In this document: piece after piece, positions 7,371-16,528 of the stretch
Numbering within the stretch: the stretch's first letter is position 1
Layout of the letters: every line of letters starts with the position of its first letter
DNA from: Burkholderiales bacterium
GTDB taxonomy: Bacteria; Pseudomonadota; Gammaproteobacteria; Burkholderiales; Burkholderiaceae_C
Assembly: GCA_018969975.1 (NCBI GenBank)
Contig: JAGWXI010000002.1
Location: 1 to 64,000 of the forward strand
Direction of reading: 5' to 3'
DNA length: 64,000 nucleotides
Position numbers and translations under genes: made by a program
The notes under the pieces: generated by a model
Databases searched by the model: none
What the model saw: only the letters and a program-made list of their open reading frames with translations
Told to the model about the DNA's origin: nothing

Positions 7371-7399
7371 GGCCTCCACGATATTCGGGGCGATTCACA
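7371..7399 (-). repeat. IS3-type terminal sequence scar, copy 1
   Basis: Read on the minus strand: GTGAATCGCCCCG, then TCGTGGAGGCC, with only three differing bases over about 28 compared with 60841-60869. Its place directly upstream of an OrfA start identifies it as the left end of an IS3-family element. The element itself is gone. Confidence 0.55.
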
Positions 7400-7571
7400 T
7401 CTCACAAATATTTCCATCATATTTTCGTTTTCCGGATATCTATAGCGTCAAGTGGATAGCGCTGCGGTAAACAAGACATCAGAATTGTTTCTCAAACCGA
7501 GGGCGACCGAAAGGCCTGTGACACCGTTTCAGGAGGTCGTTTTTCCTACTTTTTAAACGAGGAACAGCAAC

Positions 7572-8801
7572 ATGGATACAGCAAACGCTAACAAGACGAG
7601 CAGGCGGGATCTTCTGAAATCTGGGGGCGTCGCAGGAGCGTCTATCTTGGCAGCCCCCTACATCCTGAGCAGTAAGGCTTGGGCACAAAAAGAGCCGGTA
7701 AGGGTGGCAGTGGTACAGGATATGTCCAAGACCTATGGACTCATCGGCGATTTACATGCCAAAGGTCTGAAGATGGCTTTTGATGAAGCCGGCAATGAGG
7801 TCATGGGCCGCAAAATTGAATTAGTCATTGAAGATACTGGGGGTGACGCCGCCGTGACTTTAAGCAAAACGAAGAAGGTTTTGTCAACGTTTAAACCCCA
7901 TTTCTTTACCGGTCCGATAGCTAGCAGCAACTATGCCGCAATCAAGGACGAAATGTTTCGATCCAGGGCCATCTGGTTGCTCTTGACCCAAGGCGCTGGA
8001 GCCGAAGACACGGTTCTACCGATATGCAACCGAAATGCATTCAGTGTTAGCTGGAACAACTGGCAGTTGAGCGCGCCATTTGCAGACTGGGCCTATAAAA
8101 ATATCGCCAAAGAGTTCTGGACCGGCTATGCCGATTACAACTGGGGACAAGGCGCTGCGGCGGTTTTCAAGGAACAGTTTGAAAAGAACGGCGGAAAAAT
8201 TACCGGCTCCATCGCCCCGCCTTTAGGCACTTCAGACTACTCACCCTATTTATCCAAGGTGCTGGCTGCAAAGCCGCCGGGCATCTTTTGCTTTTTTGCT
8301 GGAGGCGACGCCGTCAATTTTGTCAAGCAATGGCACCAATTCGGCCTTCACAAAGTCACCAAACTCACGGGTCAAGGCTTCATGATTGAAGAAGAAGTTC
8401 TACCAGCACAAGGCGAAGCAGCTGTCGGAACGATTTCGATTCTTAGTTGGGCGCGAACATTAAATAACCCCGCCAACAAAGCCTTCACCGAAAAATTCAT
8501 GGCCGCTTACAAAACGCCACCTGCGGTTTTCGCCATGTGCGCGTACGATGCCGGACGCGTCATGATGGCTGCAGTGAAATCAGCCAAATCTACAGACACC
8601 AATGGGCTGATCAAAGCCATTGAAACCATGAGTATTGATAGCCCTCGCGGCAACCTGAAGTTCGATCCAGTAACCCATGAGGCGACCCAAACTTTTTATG
8701 TGCGGGAAACCAAGATGGTCAACGGTCAACCCAGCAATGTGGTCATTGCCACCTTACCTACCGTGCCTACACCCGCTAAAGCCTGCCGCTTGAACGCCTA
8801 A
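7572..8801 (+). CDS. Branched-chain amino acid-type ABC transporter, substrate-binding protein (first Liv operon)
   Basis: A periplasmic binding protein of the Peripla_BP_6/HAAT family, 409 residues. The N-terminus carries a twin-arginine signal: SRRDLLKSGG followed by a hydrophobic stretch and AWA, so export is probably by Tat, which occurs in several HAAT binding proteins. The mature part begins PVRVAVVQDMSKTYGLIGDLHAKG, the family's first ligand-binding strand and loop. It heads a tightly packed operon with two permeases and two ATPases, followed by an isochorismatase-like hydrolase. The ligand cannot be named from sequence; such proteins bind amino acids, amides, urea, aromatic acids and others. 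The ribosome binding site GAGG lies about 10 bases before the ATG. Confidence 0.85.
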   Translation: MDTANANKTSRRDLLKSGGVAGASILAAPYILSSKAWAQKEPVRVAVVQDMSKTYGLIGDLHAKGLKMAFDEAGNEVMGRKIELVIEDTGGDAAVTLSKTKKVLSTFKPHFFTGPIASSNYAAIKDEMFRSRAIWLLLTQGAGAEDTVLPICNRNAFSVSWNNWQLSAPFADWAYKNIAKEFWTGYADYNWGQGAAAVFKEQFEKNGGKITGSIAPPLGTSDYSPYLSKVLAAKPPGIFCFFAGGDAVNFVKQWHQFGLHKVTKLTGQGFMIEEEVLPAQGEAAVGTISILSWARTLNNPANKAFTEKFMAAYKTPPAVFAMCAYDAGRVMMAAVKSAKSTDTNGLIKAIETMSIDSPRGNLKFDPVTHEATQTFYVRETKMVNGQPSNVVIATLPTVPTPAKACRLNA

Positions 8802-8816
8802 GTCAAGCAGGAGTGC

Positions 8817-9695
8817 GTGGTGTCAGACATTCTTATTCCGCAAATTCTCAATGGTCTGACCATCGGGGCGATTCTGGTTTTGATCGCCACCGGTCTGACC
8901 TTGATTTTCGGCTTGATGGGTGTAGTGAACTTTTCGCACGGCGCGATGTACATGCTGGGGGCTTACATTGCTATGCAGGTCCTCAGCACGACGGGCCACT
9001 ATGGCCTGGCCCTATTGGCTTCGCTGGTCGGCGTTGCGCTGCTGGGATTTTTACTTGAATATTTCATGATCCGGCGTTTGTATGGCCACGACCCTCTGCT
9101 GCAAGTATTACTCACTTTTGGTGTAGCGATCGTCATAAGAGAATCTGTAGAAATTGTTTGGGGGCCGCGCATCCAGGTGTTTTTACCACCGACCTCGCTT
9201 TCTGGATCTGCAGTGCTATGGGGGGTGCAATACCCGGTATACCGGCTCGCGGTCTTGGCGCTGTCAATCGTCTTAGCCGGCAGCATCTGGTTGACCTTAC
9301 GCTTCACGGATATCGGGTTGATAGTACGCGCAGGTTCGAGCGACCGCAACATGGTCGCGGCCTTAGGAATCAATGTTCGGCGTGTATTCACCAGCGTCTT
9401 TGTGATGGGTGCCATGTTGGCCGCTCTTGCCGGAATGCTGGTCGCGCCATTGCGAAGTGTCTATCCCGACATGGGCAACGACGTTATTTTGTATGCATTT
9501 GTGGCTGTGATAGTTGGCGGCTTGGGTAGTTACCAAGGGGCCATCGCGGGCGCGCTCTTGGTGGGCTTTGCGGAATTGCTCGGCGTCCTGATGTTTCCCG
9601 GCCTGGAACGCGCATTCGTTTACGTCCTCGTGGCGCTGGTGATGGCGCTCAAACCTTCCGGGCTGTTCGGGCGGCCCCGGGAGGGTAGCGCATGA
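8817..9695 (+). CDS. Branched-chain amino acid-type ABC permease (LivH-like)
   Basis: A 292-residue inner-membrane permease of the BPD_transp_2/LivH family with eight or so hydrophobic segments. The start MVSDILIPQILNGLTIGAILVLIATGLTLIFGLMGVVNFSHG is the classic LivH N-terminus, and GGLGSYQGAIAGALLVG near residue 235 is the family's coupling-loop region. Two adjacent GTG codons (8817 and 8820) can start it; an AGGAG lies just upstream. Its stop overlaps the start of the next permease by 4 bp (ATGA), indicating translational coupling. Confidence 0.88.
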   Translation: MVSDILIPQILNGLTIGAILVLIATGLTLIFGLMGVVNFSHGAMYMLGAYIAMQVLSTTGHYGLALLASLVGVALLGFLLEYFMIRRLYGHDPLLQVLLTFGVAIVIRESVEIVWGPRIQVFLPPTSLSGSAVLWGVQYPVYRLAVLALSIVLAGSIWLTLRFTDIGLIVRAGSSDRNMVAALGINVRRVFTSVFVMGAMLAALAGMLVAPLRSVYPDMGNDVILYAFVAVIVGGLGSYQGAIAGALLVGFAELLGVLMFPGLERAFVYVLVALVMALKPSGLFGRPREGSA

Positions 9696-10657
9696 AAAAC
9701 AAGCAGTCCTATTTTCTCATCCATTTCGCATGCCTCATGCTGTTGATAGTCTTGCCTTGGGGGTCAGACACTTTTTTCAGTAGCTATTTTTTAGATGTGG
9801 CAACCCGTGTTTTGATCATATGGATCGCCTTGCTGGGCTTTGATCTATTGGCCGGTTATGCGGGATTGGTGTCCTTGGGATATGCGATGTTTTTTGGCCT
9901 AGGTGCTTATGGCGCAGCCATGAGTTTGCAAGCGGGCCTGAGCATATTGCCGTTGGTGCTGTTGATTGGCATGGCCAGTGCAGGCCTGCCATCATTGCTG
10001 GTCGGTTATTTCAGTACCCGTTCTAGGGGGATTTATTTCATATTGGCAACCCTGGTATTTGCCGAAGCAGCGTTTCAATTGGTTTTAAACGGTGGCAGCG
10101 TTACCGGTGGTCGAAACGGCATCTTTAGCATCCCCAAAACGCCCTTCAACCTGGCATGGTGGCAAGTTGATTGGGCCGAACCCTTCAGTGCCTACTACCT
10201 CGCTTTACTGGTCTTTGCGATGGCTTACCTGACAGCTCGAAAAATTGTCGGCTCACCTTTCGGGTCCGCCTTGGCAGCGATCAAAAGTAATGAAGATCGA
10301 ACTGCGTTTTTGGGATATGACGTAGCGGCCGTTAAAAGGCGTATTTTTGTCGTCTCGAGTTTGTTTGCAGGTTTGGCCGGGGCTTTATGGGCGCATCACC
10401 AGTCTTATGTTTCACCGGAATTGCTGCATTGGACTTTTTCAGGGCAAATGTTAATCATGACCTGGTTGGGTGGTGCAGGAACCTTAGTCGGCCCCTTGAT
10501 TGGGGGTGCGGTATTGACGCTTATGGCCGATGTGCTCAGTTCGGTCATGAAAAACTGGCTGATCATTTTCGGGTTGCTGTACATCCTGGTCGTGATGTTT
10601 TCGCCCAAAGGTTTATGGGGCCTGCTTTTGAAATTGAACAACAGGCGGCGCCCATGA
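9692..10657 (+). CDS. Branched-chain amino acid-type ABC permease (LivM-like)
   Basis: A 321-residue second permease of the same transporter. It has the LivM pattern of about eight to ten membrane helices with GYAGLVSLGYAMFFGLGAYGAA (about 57-78) and GGAGTLVGPLIGG (about 268-280) as the conserved permease-ATPase coupling region. Together with the LivH-like protein it would form the channel heterodimer. It starts in a 4-bp overlap with the LivH-like gene and ends in a 4-bp overlap with the LivG-like ATPase gene. Confidence 0.88.
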   Translation: MKNKQSYFLIHFACLMLLIVLPWGSDTFFSSYFLDVATRVLIIWIALLGFDLLAGYAGLVSLGYAMFFGLGAYGAAMSLQAGLSILPLVLLIGMASAGLPSLLVGYFSTRSRGIYFILATLVFAEAAFQLVLNGGSVTGGRNGIFSIPKTPFNLAWWQVDWAEPFSAYYLALLVFAMAYLTARKIVGSPFGSALAAIKSNEDRTAFLGYDVAAVKRRIFVVSSLFAGLAGALWAHHQSYVSPELLHWTFSGQMLIMTWLGGAGTLVGPLIGGAVLTLMADVLSSVMKNWLIIFGLLYILVVMFSPKGLWGLLLKLNNRRRP

Positions 10658-11424
10658 TGATCTTGCAAACCAAGGGGCTAACTAAACGCTATGGTGAATT
10701 GACTATTGTCGACAGGGTCGATCTAAATGTCACTGCCGGCACCAGGCACGCAATTATCGGGGCCAACGGCGCAGGGAAATCATCACTGTTTCACCTGATT
10801 ACTGGCAGGTTGAATCCGACGTCGGGAAATGTCTTATTCAACGGTGAAGATATCACCGGCAGGAGTGCACATAAAGTCGTTAAGTGTGGACTATCCCGGT
10901 CATTTCAAATTACGAATATTTTTGTTGAGTTAACTGCTCGCGAGAACTTGCGACTCGCATTTCAAGCGGCTTACGCTTACACCAGCATCTGGTCCGGTCT
11001 GAAAATCATGCGCGCCAGCGCCGAAAAAGCACAGGCCTTGATTGAAAGCTTGCGACTGCATTCTGTCGCTGACCAAATCGCAGGCACTTTGTCCTATGGG
11101 GATCAGCGCCGTCTAGAAATTGGTCTTGCACTGGCAGCTGAGCCAAAACTTTTGCTACTTGATGAGCCCATGGCTGGGATGTCACAGTCGGCAGCGAATG
11201 AGATGCTCGCATTATTAAGAGCGATCCCACGAAGCATTACCTTGCTATTGATTGAGCACGACCTAGATATGGTGCTTAAACTTTCAGACCATATAACGGT
11301 GCTGCATCGGGGCCAGGTTCTCGCTGAGGGCGGACCCGCAGAAATACAGAACGATTCGCGCGTCCAAGAGGCCTACCTCGGAAAACCTATCGCGCCCGAA
11401 AACCTGAGTGCTCTCCATGCTTGA
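10654..11424 (+). CDS. Branched-chain amino acid-type ABC ATPase (LivG-like)
   Basis: An ATP-binding subunit of 256 residues. The ORF track extends the frame upstream into the permease; the ATG at 10654 is chosen because it overlaps the permease stop as ATGA and begins MMILQTKGLTKRYG. Motifs in order: Walker A GANGAGKSS, Q-loop region SFQITNIF, a degenerate signature LSYGDQRRLEIG, Walker [12 protein letters not shown], and the switch His in LIEHDLDMV. LSYGDQ in place of LSGGQ is usual for LivG. It energises uptake with the LivF-like subunit. Confidence 0.88.
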   Translation: MMILQTKGLTKRYGELTIVDRVDLNVTAGTRHAIIGANGAGKSSLFHLITGRLNPTSGNVLFNGEDITGRSAHKVVKCGLSRSFQITNIFVELTARENLRLAFQAAYAYTSIWSGLKIMRASAEKAQALIESLRLHSVADQIAGTLSYGDQRRLEIGLALAAEPKLLLLDEPMAGMSQSAANEMLALLRAIPRSITLLLIEHDLDMVLKLSDHITVLHRGQVLAEGGPAEIQNDSRVQEAYLGKPIAPENLSALHA

Positions 11425-12145
11425 ACTGACTAAGGTCAACGCTTTTCACGGCCTTAACCACGTGCTGCGCGACGTCAGTATGCGCGTGAACCAAGGCGAG
11501 ATCGTTTCTTTGCTAGGTCGCAATGGCGCAGGAAAAACGACAACGATCGAAACTATTGCAGGGTTAATTAAGCCTTCTGCGGGAAGCATACGAATGGGCG
11601 AACATCTGCTCTCCACTATGCATAGCTTCGCTATTTGTAAAAGTGGCGTTGGTTGGGTTCCGCAAGGTCGCCGCCTGTTCCCAGAACTCACGGTGAATGA
11701 CAACATTCGACTTGCGGTTTTAAAAATGCCTAGTACTGAACGTGCTTCTGGTCTGCAAAAAGCCTACGACATGTTTCCTGTGCTGGCTCAACGTATGACG
11801 ACACTTGCATCCAATTTGTCAGGTGGGGAACAGCAAATGCTTGCTATTTCGCGTGCTGTTATTGGCGAACCCAGATTGGTACTGATGGATGAACCCTCGG
11901 AAGGCTTGTCTCCGGCCATGGTGGCTGAATTGGCTGTAGTTATCAAAAGTGTGGCTGCCCAAGGTGTTGCCGTGCTGTTGGCGGAGCAAAACATACACAT
12001 GGCTTTGGCGATTGCAAGTCGCCACTACATCCTAGACAAAGGTCAGGTCTGTTACAGCACGCAGACCGATGAATTGAATCGGCGACCCGATGTTCTTTTG
12101 AATTTTTTAGGAGTAAGCACCAAATCTTTCGTTCCAGTTAGCTAA
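11408..12145 (+). CDS. Branched-chain amino acid-type ABC ATPase (LivF-like)
   Basis: The second ATPase of the transporter. Motifs: Walker A GRNGAGKTT, Q-loop PQGRRLFPELTV, signature LSGGEQQMLAISRA, Walker B LVLMDEPSEGLSP, and LAEQN, all as in LivF. Two starts are possible: GTG 11408 (used by the track) or ATG 11417, which gives MLELTKVNAFHG; either overlaps the LivG-like gene. It is the last transporter gene; the next gene begins about 75 bp on and may be in the same transcript. Confidence 0.88.
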   Translation: MLSMLELTKVNAFHGLNHVLRDVSMRVNQGEIVSLLGRNGAGKTTTIETIAGLIKPSAGSIRMGEHLLSTMHSFAICKSGVGWVPQGRRLFPELTVNDNIRLAVLKMPSTERASGLQKAYDMFPVLAQRMTTLASNLSGGEQQMLAISRAVIGEPRLVLMDEPSEGLSPAMVAELAVVIKSVAAQGVAVLLAEQNIHMALAIASRHYILDKGQVCYSTQTDELNRRPDVLLNFLGVSTKSFVPVS

Positions 12146-12221
12146 TCCGTCCAGCATCGCACCAGGGCAAAGAAGCAAATTGTCCGAAGTGCTTAACCCA
12201 TTTTTTTAACAGGAGAATCTC

Positions 12222-12854
12222 ATGGGCTATATCGTCAACTCAATTGATCCCCACAAAACTGCCATGATTGTGGTAGATATGCAAAATGATTTTGTCGCCA
12301 AAGGCGCACCCATGGAAACGCCGTTGGCACGCGCCATGGTTCCGGTGCTGGCGGACGCATTGAAGTTTTGCAGGGAAAAAGGAATCAAGGTTATTTACAC
12401 CACACATTGCCATCGCAGCGATGGGTCGGATATGGGCTTATTCGATGATCTTTATGCCCCTATAGCAACCCGAGCGGGTCTCGTGGACAACACCCCAGGC
12501 ATAGAAATTTACCCAGAACTAAAACCTGCACCCGGTGAGCACGTAGTAAAAAAACACCGCTATAGCGCCTTTTACGGCACGGACATGGACATCATTCTTC
12601 GCCAGTGGGGGATAGAGACCGTGATCGTGTCTGGTACCACCACGGAAAACTGCTGCCACGCGACCGCTCGCGACGCCATGTTCCACGACTATAAAGTGGT
12701 GTTTCTATCAGACGCGACAGCCACTTATGATTATCCAGATGTCGGCCAGGGCGGTATGAAAGCTGAAGATCTGCATCAGGCCTGCCTGATCGTTCTGGCT
12801 TTTTCCACTGCGGATGTGATGACAGTGGAAACCTTTAAGAGCCGAGTCTTGTAG
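12222..12854 (+). CDS. Isochorismatase-family cysteine amidohydrolase
   Basis: A 210-residue cysteine hydrolase of the isochorismatase/nicotinamidase/N-carbamoylsarcosine amidase superfamily, likely cytoplasmic. The catalytic triad is visible: Asp19 in IVVDMQNDF, Lys110 or Lys111 in HVVKKHRYSAF, and Cys144 in GTTTENCCHATARDA. Because it directly follows a Liv-type importer with a good ribosome binding site (AGGAG), I infer that it hydrolyses an imported amide, ureide or carbamoyl compound. The family hydrolyses nicotinamide, biuret, ureidoacrylate, maleamate and N-carbamoylsarcosine; sequence alone does not separate these. A convergent AraC-type regulator beyond it may control the locus. Confidence 0.82.
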   Translation: MGYIVNSIDPHKTAMIVVDMQNDFVAKGAPMETPLARAMVPVLADALKFCREKGIKVIYTTHCHRSDGSDMGLFDDLYAPIATRAGLVDNTPGIEIYPELKPAPGEHVVKKHRYSAFYGTDMDIILRQWGIETVIVSGTTTENCCHATARDAMFHDYKVVFLSDATATYDYPDVGQGGMKAEDLHQACLIVLAFSTADVMTVETFKSRVL

Positions 12855-12859
12855 AGGCG

Positions 12860-13861
12860 TTATTTGACAGGCTTGGGTGAGTGGCCGGAAGACCTTGAGC
12901 GACCGGCACCGGTCCACTTGCGAGAACGCACCAAGGTGTCATTGGGGCCCTCGCCAAATAGCTGCTTGTAATACTGGCTGAAGCGACCTAAGTGAAAAAA
13001 ACCAAATTGCAGCGCAATGTCTGTTACCTTGGTCTCTTGATCGGCATCAAGCAATACTTGGCGGACTTTGTGCAAACGAATATTACGCAAATATGCGCCT
13101 GGGGTCATGCTGTGCGCCTGCTGAAATCGGGCTTGCAAAGCACGCACACTCACGCCTAGTTCGGCTGAAATATCAGACACCGTAATGGGCTCACCTGCAT
13201 GCGCATGCATGAACTGCTCCGCCTGGCGTAACAGGCGCGGCTGGTAGCTGCGGTCTGGCTTGGACAAGGCATCGGAGTAGTTATGCGGGTGCCATTGCAA
13301 AACCAAGTTCAGAACATACTCTTGCAATCCTGCCAGCGCAGCTGTGGGAAATCCGCCTGAGTCATCAGAAAGTTTCTCAAGCAAGGGTAAGGTCAAGGCC
13401 CACGTCTGTTCTAATTTTGGATGGAACGTAGAGAGCTCAAACTGCAAGTCTTGATCGAGCGCATAGCCTAGATGTCGGCTGCAAAGTTCTTGCAGACGAT
13501 CAAAATCCAGTTGTAATGATGACTGTAAAAAACCGTCATCAAAATTCAGCTTGGTACCTATATTGGCAGACAAGGGCAAGGTCTTGCCCAGGGTCAAATG
13601 AGTTGTACGACTGCCCTGCTGCATCTTGCCGGACCCATTGATGCATTTCATCAATAAGAACAATTTGGGAAAGTGCCCAGCATCCACAGTCAGCCGCGAG
13701 TTGTAGCCCAAATGCGCAACCGGCAATTTGGACGAACCGATGAGTTTCAAGCTGCATTCAATATTGCGCGAAGTAGGATGCAGCCTTAACTCATGCGGAC
13801 AATAAATTTGCGCGATCGTATGTTTGGCAAGTTCTAAATCCTTGGTTCGCAACTCAAGCAT
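12860..13861 (-). CDS. AraC-family transcriptional regulator
   Basis: A 333-residue protein with an N-terminal ligand-sensing or dimerisation domain of the AraC_binding_2 type (about 20-200) and a C-terminal double helix-turn-helix (about 222-320): TVSDISAELGVSVRALQARFQ for the first HTH and KVTDIALQFGFFHLGRFSQYYKQLFGEGP for the second, ending with the family's typical P.. segment. It lies tail to tail with the hydrolase gene (5 bp apart), so it probably responds to the transported compound or its product. Its own promoter region (13862-14304) faces the oxidoreductase gene, which is the alternative target. Confidence 0.85.
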   Translation of the reverse strand: MLELRTKDLELAKHTIAQIYCPHELRLHPTSRNIECSLKLIGSSKLPVAHLGYNSRLTVDAGHFPKLFLLMKCINGSGKMQQGSRTTHLTLGKTLPLSANIGTKLNFDDGFLQSSLQLDFDRLQELCSRHLGYALDQDLQFELSTFHPKLEQTWALTLPLLEKLSDDSGGFPTAALAGLQEYVLNLVLQWHPHNYSDALSKPDRSYQPRLLRQAEQFMHAHAGEPITVSDISAELGVSVRALQARFQQAHSMTPGAYLRNIRLHKVRQVLLDADQETKVTDIALQFGFFHLGRFSQYYKQLFGEGPNDTLVRSRKWTGAGRSRSSGHSPKPVK

Positions 13862-14304
13862 CTTTTGACCTCATACAAAAAACACCGTGCAAAATGGCCT
13901 CTAGCAAATTCCATAAACATGGTCATTTAACAATCCATGATGCTGACACCTTAGCTTGGAGATGTATCCTAGGGTAAACCCGCGCGTTGATCAACATCAG
14001 TCAGCGGCATCGAACTTTTGATTTTTTCGAGTTTGAGCCCCGGGTTTGAAGAGGCCCCAAACTTCGAGAAGATGGCCCTATGAATAAGACATCGAATCGT
14101 TTTACACCCGAGTGCTGCGAACGCCGAAGAACTGGGTTCGCTGGTATGTGTGGATGCTGGCTTGCACAATGGCATCCGCTCTGAGGAGTAGGCCAAACAC
14201 GATGACACGTTGATGCCCAAGATCCAAACTCACTGGAACTTGGCTCGGCTCAAATTAAATAGACTTATCCATATTCAAGCGATTGATCTGGATGACGGTC
14301 AATA
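13862..14304. other. Intergenic region between divergent genes
   Basis: About 440 bp separating the divergent AraC regulator and FAD-oxidoreductase genes. It must contain both promoters. Two minor ORFs listed for it have no recognisable protein character. A GC-rich inverted motif CCCCGGGTTTGAAGAGGCCCC lies near 14040 but has no T-run. I see no clear regulator site. Confidence 0.35.
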
Positions 14305-15561
14305 ATGGGTCCCATGCAGAACAAATCAGTCGATGTTTTTATTCTGGGCGCAGGCATTGTGGGACTGAGTCTTGCGCTCAAATTGCAAGAGCAAGGTCGC
14401 CATGTGATCTTGGTTGACCGTGGCGCTCCAGGTGCTGCCACCAGCTTTGGCAATGCCGGTTTGATTGAGCGCAGTACTGTGTTTCCCTATGCTTTTCCGC
14501 GCGACCTCAAAACTTTATTGGCCTACGTACTTGGTCGACGTACTGCCGCCCATTACCACTGGCGTGCCTTGCCGTCATTGCTGCCATGGATGTGGCGTTA
14601 TTGGCAGCATTCCTCGCCTGCCCTGTATCCCAAGGCCATCGCAGGTGCCCTGCCCTTGATTGAGCACAGCTGGAGCGAACACCAACCGCTGATTGAAGCT
14701 GCGGGCGCCATGGCTTTGGTGAACGAGCAAGGTTGGATCAAGGTCTTTCGCACCGAAGAAAGCGCCCAAGAACATATTCGCATGGCCGAGCAAAGCCGCG
14801 CCCATGGGGTCAACGCCATGGTGTTGACAGCGCCACAACTTCTGGCCAAAGAGCCTGCGCTCAAATCTGGATTGATCGGAGGTGTCCACTATCCCGATGC
14901 GCGTCAAATCCAGGATCCCCAAGCATTGTCAACCGCTTATTTGCGCTTGTTTGAAAATCGAGGCGGCAAATTTGTGCACGGAGATGCTTCCACATTACAG
15001 AAGGACGCTAACGACTGGTCTGTGCAAACTCAATGGGGTCGCATCCATGCCCCGCAAGCTGTGCTGGCACTAGGACCATGGGGGGAAGACATGGCACGCC
15101 AACTTGGATACCGTTTGCCATTGGGTCGCAAACGAGGCTACCACATGCATTTTGAAATGGCTGAAACAACCTTGTCACACACCATTGTGGATGTTGAAAA
15201 TGGCTATGCCATTGCCCCCATGAAACAAGGACTGCGATTGACAACGGGCGCCGAGTTTGCCTTGCGTGATGCGCCTTCGACCCCTGTGCAGTTGAAACGT
15301 ATCGAGCCTGTGGCGCGTAACTTGACATATTTGGGTAAGCAGATCGATACCAAACCTTGGCTCGGGTCTCGCCCCTGCACTTCGGACATGCTGCCCTTGA
15401 TAGGTGCTGCGCCAAAGCACCCCGGGTTGTGGTTCAGCTTTGGTCATGCGCATCATGGGCTCACGCAAGCTGCTTCCAGCGGCCGGTTACTGGCAGAGGT
15501 GATGTGTGGTCAAACACCTTTTATTGATCCCACTCCATACCGTGTCGAGCGGTTTGGTTGA
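14305..15561 (+). CDS. FAD-dependent D-amino acid dehydrogenase-like oxidoreductase (DAO family)
   Basis: A 418-residue flavoprotein of the DAO/DadA family that would oxidise an amine or D-amino acid to an imino acid. The N-terminus has the dinucleotide-binding fold VFILGAGIVGLSLALKLQEQGRHVILVDRG (about 10-39), followed by PGAATSFGNAGLI, a DadA hallmark. Near the C-terminus are GSRPCTSDMLPLIGAAPKHPGLWFSFGHAHHGLT (about 352-385), the second FAD contact. No signal peptide. The alternative start at Met4 (MQNKSVD) is equally possible. It stands alone on the plus strand, divergent from the AraC regulator. The substrate is not determinable from sequence. Confidence 0.85.
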   Translation: MGPMQNKSVDVFILGAGIVGLSLALKLQEQGRHVILVDRGAPGAATSFGNAGLIERSTVFPYAFPRDLKTLLAYVLGRRTAAHYHWRALPSLLPWMWRYWQHSSPALYPKAIAGALPLIEHSWSEHQPLIEAAGAMALVNEQGWIKVFRTEESAQEHIRMAEQSRAHGVNAMVLTAPQLLAKEPALKSGLIGGVHYPDARQIQDPQALSTAYLRLFENRGGKFVHGDASTLQKDANDWSVQTQWGRIHAPQAVLALGPWGEDMARQLGYRLPLGRKRGYHMHFEMAETTLSHTIVDVENGYAIAPMKQGLRLTTGAEFALRDAPSTPVQLKRIEPVARNLTYLGKQIDTKPWLGSRPCTSDMLPLIGAAPKHPGLWFSFGHAHHGLTQAASSGRLLAEVMCGQTPFIDPTPYRVERFG

Positions 15562-15728
15562 GCGGCAACCTGACCAACAGGTCGGAACACATGTTGACAG
15601 GTCCGCTCAAGGCGTACTTGATTATTTTGGAAATCAGCATAAAAAATAAAACTCAAATCCGAGACAGGCCTCTACGGTATTGACCGCTTTCTTATGCCGA
15701 GTTCAATACCATCGACTGGCGCATTTGT

Positions 15729-16439
15729 TCATACCTGCAGGTACTGAGCAACCTCTGCAATATTGCACACTGTCCAGGGTTGAGGCGATTGATCTGCCCA
15801 AAGTTTTCCTTCTGGATTGATCCATGCTGTTTGCAAACCCGCCTCTTTTGCGCCCAAGATATCTGCGACAGCGTCGTCTCCAATATGGAGTACCAACTCA
15901 GGCTTCAAACCCAAATATGTTGTAGCGGCATGGTAGATTTTTGCATCTGGCTTCGCGACTCCGACCTCGTGCGCACTGAATGCCGCGGCAAAGTATGGTC
16001 CAGCCGGTGTAAGAAACACATTGGCAGTGCCATTGGATATTGCGACCAGGCGAAACTTCAAAGCAAGACGGGCCAATGCCTCTTGTACACCTTGATAAAG
16101 TGTTACGCGTTGTCTGGCTGTGTCAAAAACAACGTAAGCCATATCTGCCAGAGAGGGGTCGTCACCTGCACGACAAAGGCTTTCGCGAAGCATTTCACGC
16201 CTCAAAAAACCAAGATCGTGTGACCGAGCCTGGTGCATTGACATAACTTTTTGACGAATGGCTTGCTTAATGTCACTTTGTCTGGTCAATTCTGCCGTTT
16301 TGGGTGCGTGAGCACTTAACCATTCCAATAAATCCTGCTCAGCGCTTGCAATGGTCGGAGCAACAGGCCACAAGGTGTCGTCGAGGTCTAGGGTAATTGC
16401 TTCAACACGTGAAAAGTTTCTTTTAGTCAAGTCAGCCAT
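15729..16439 (-). CDS. HAD-superfamily hydrolase
   Basis: A 236-residue phosphatase-type HAD enzyme. Motif I is AITLDLDDTLWPVAP (nucleophile and acid Asp in DLDDT), motif II is LVAISNGTANV (Ser), motif III is VGVAKPDAKIY (Lys), and motif IV is VLHIGDDAVADILGAKEAG (acidic pair), so all four catalytic motifs are intact. A helical cap lies between motifs I and II, typical of C1-cap phosphoglycolate- or haloacid-type members. It is cytoplasmic and monocistronic. The physiological substrate is unknown. Confidence 0.85.
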   Translation of the reverse strand: MADLTKRNFSRVEAITLDLDDTLWPVAPTIASAEQDLLEWLSAHAPKTAELTRQSDIKQAIRQKVMSMHQARSHDLGFLRREMLRESLCRAGDDPSLADMAYVVFDTARQRVTLYQGVQEALARLALKFRLVAISNGTANVFLTPAGPYFAAAFSAHEVGVAKPDAKIYHAATTYLGLKPELVLHIGDDAVADILGAKEAGLQTAWINPEGKLWADQSPQPWTVCNIAEVAQYLQV

Positions 16440-16528
16440 CTGCCATTTGATTTCGGTCGATAAAGTCCATGTTTGCGCGTGGTCATCACGTTTATATCAG
16501 CATACACAGGTCTGGACATTTAACTTGG

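Noticed and set aside
13969-14220. 83-aa minus-strand ORF in the AraC-oxidoreductase intergenic region
   Set aside because: No ribosome binding site, no domain, and low-complexity residues; more likely promoter DNA.
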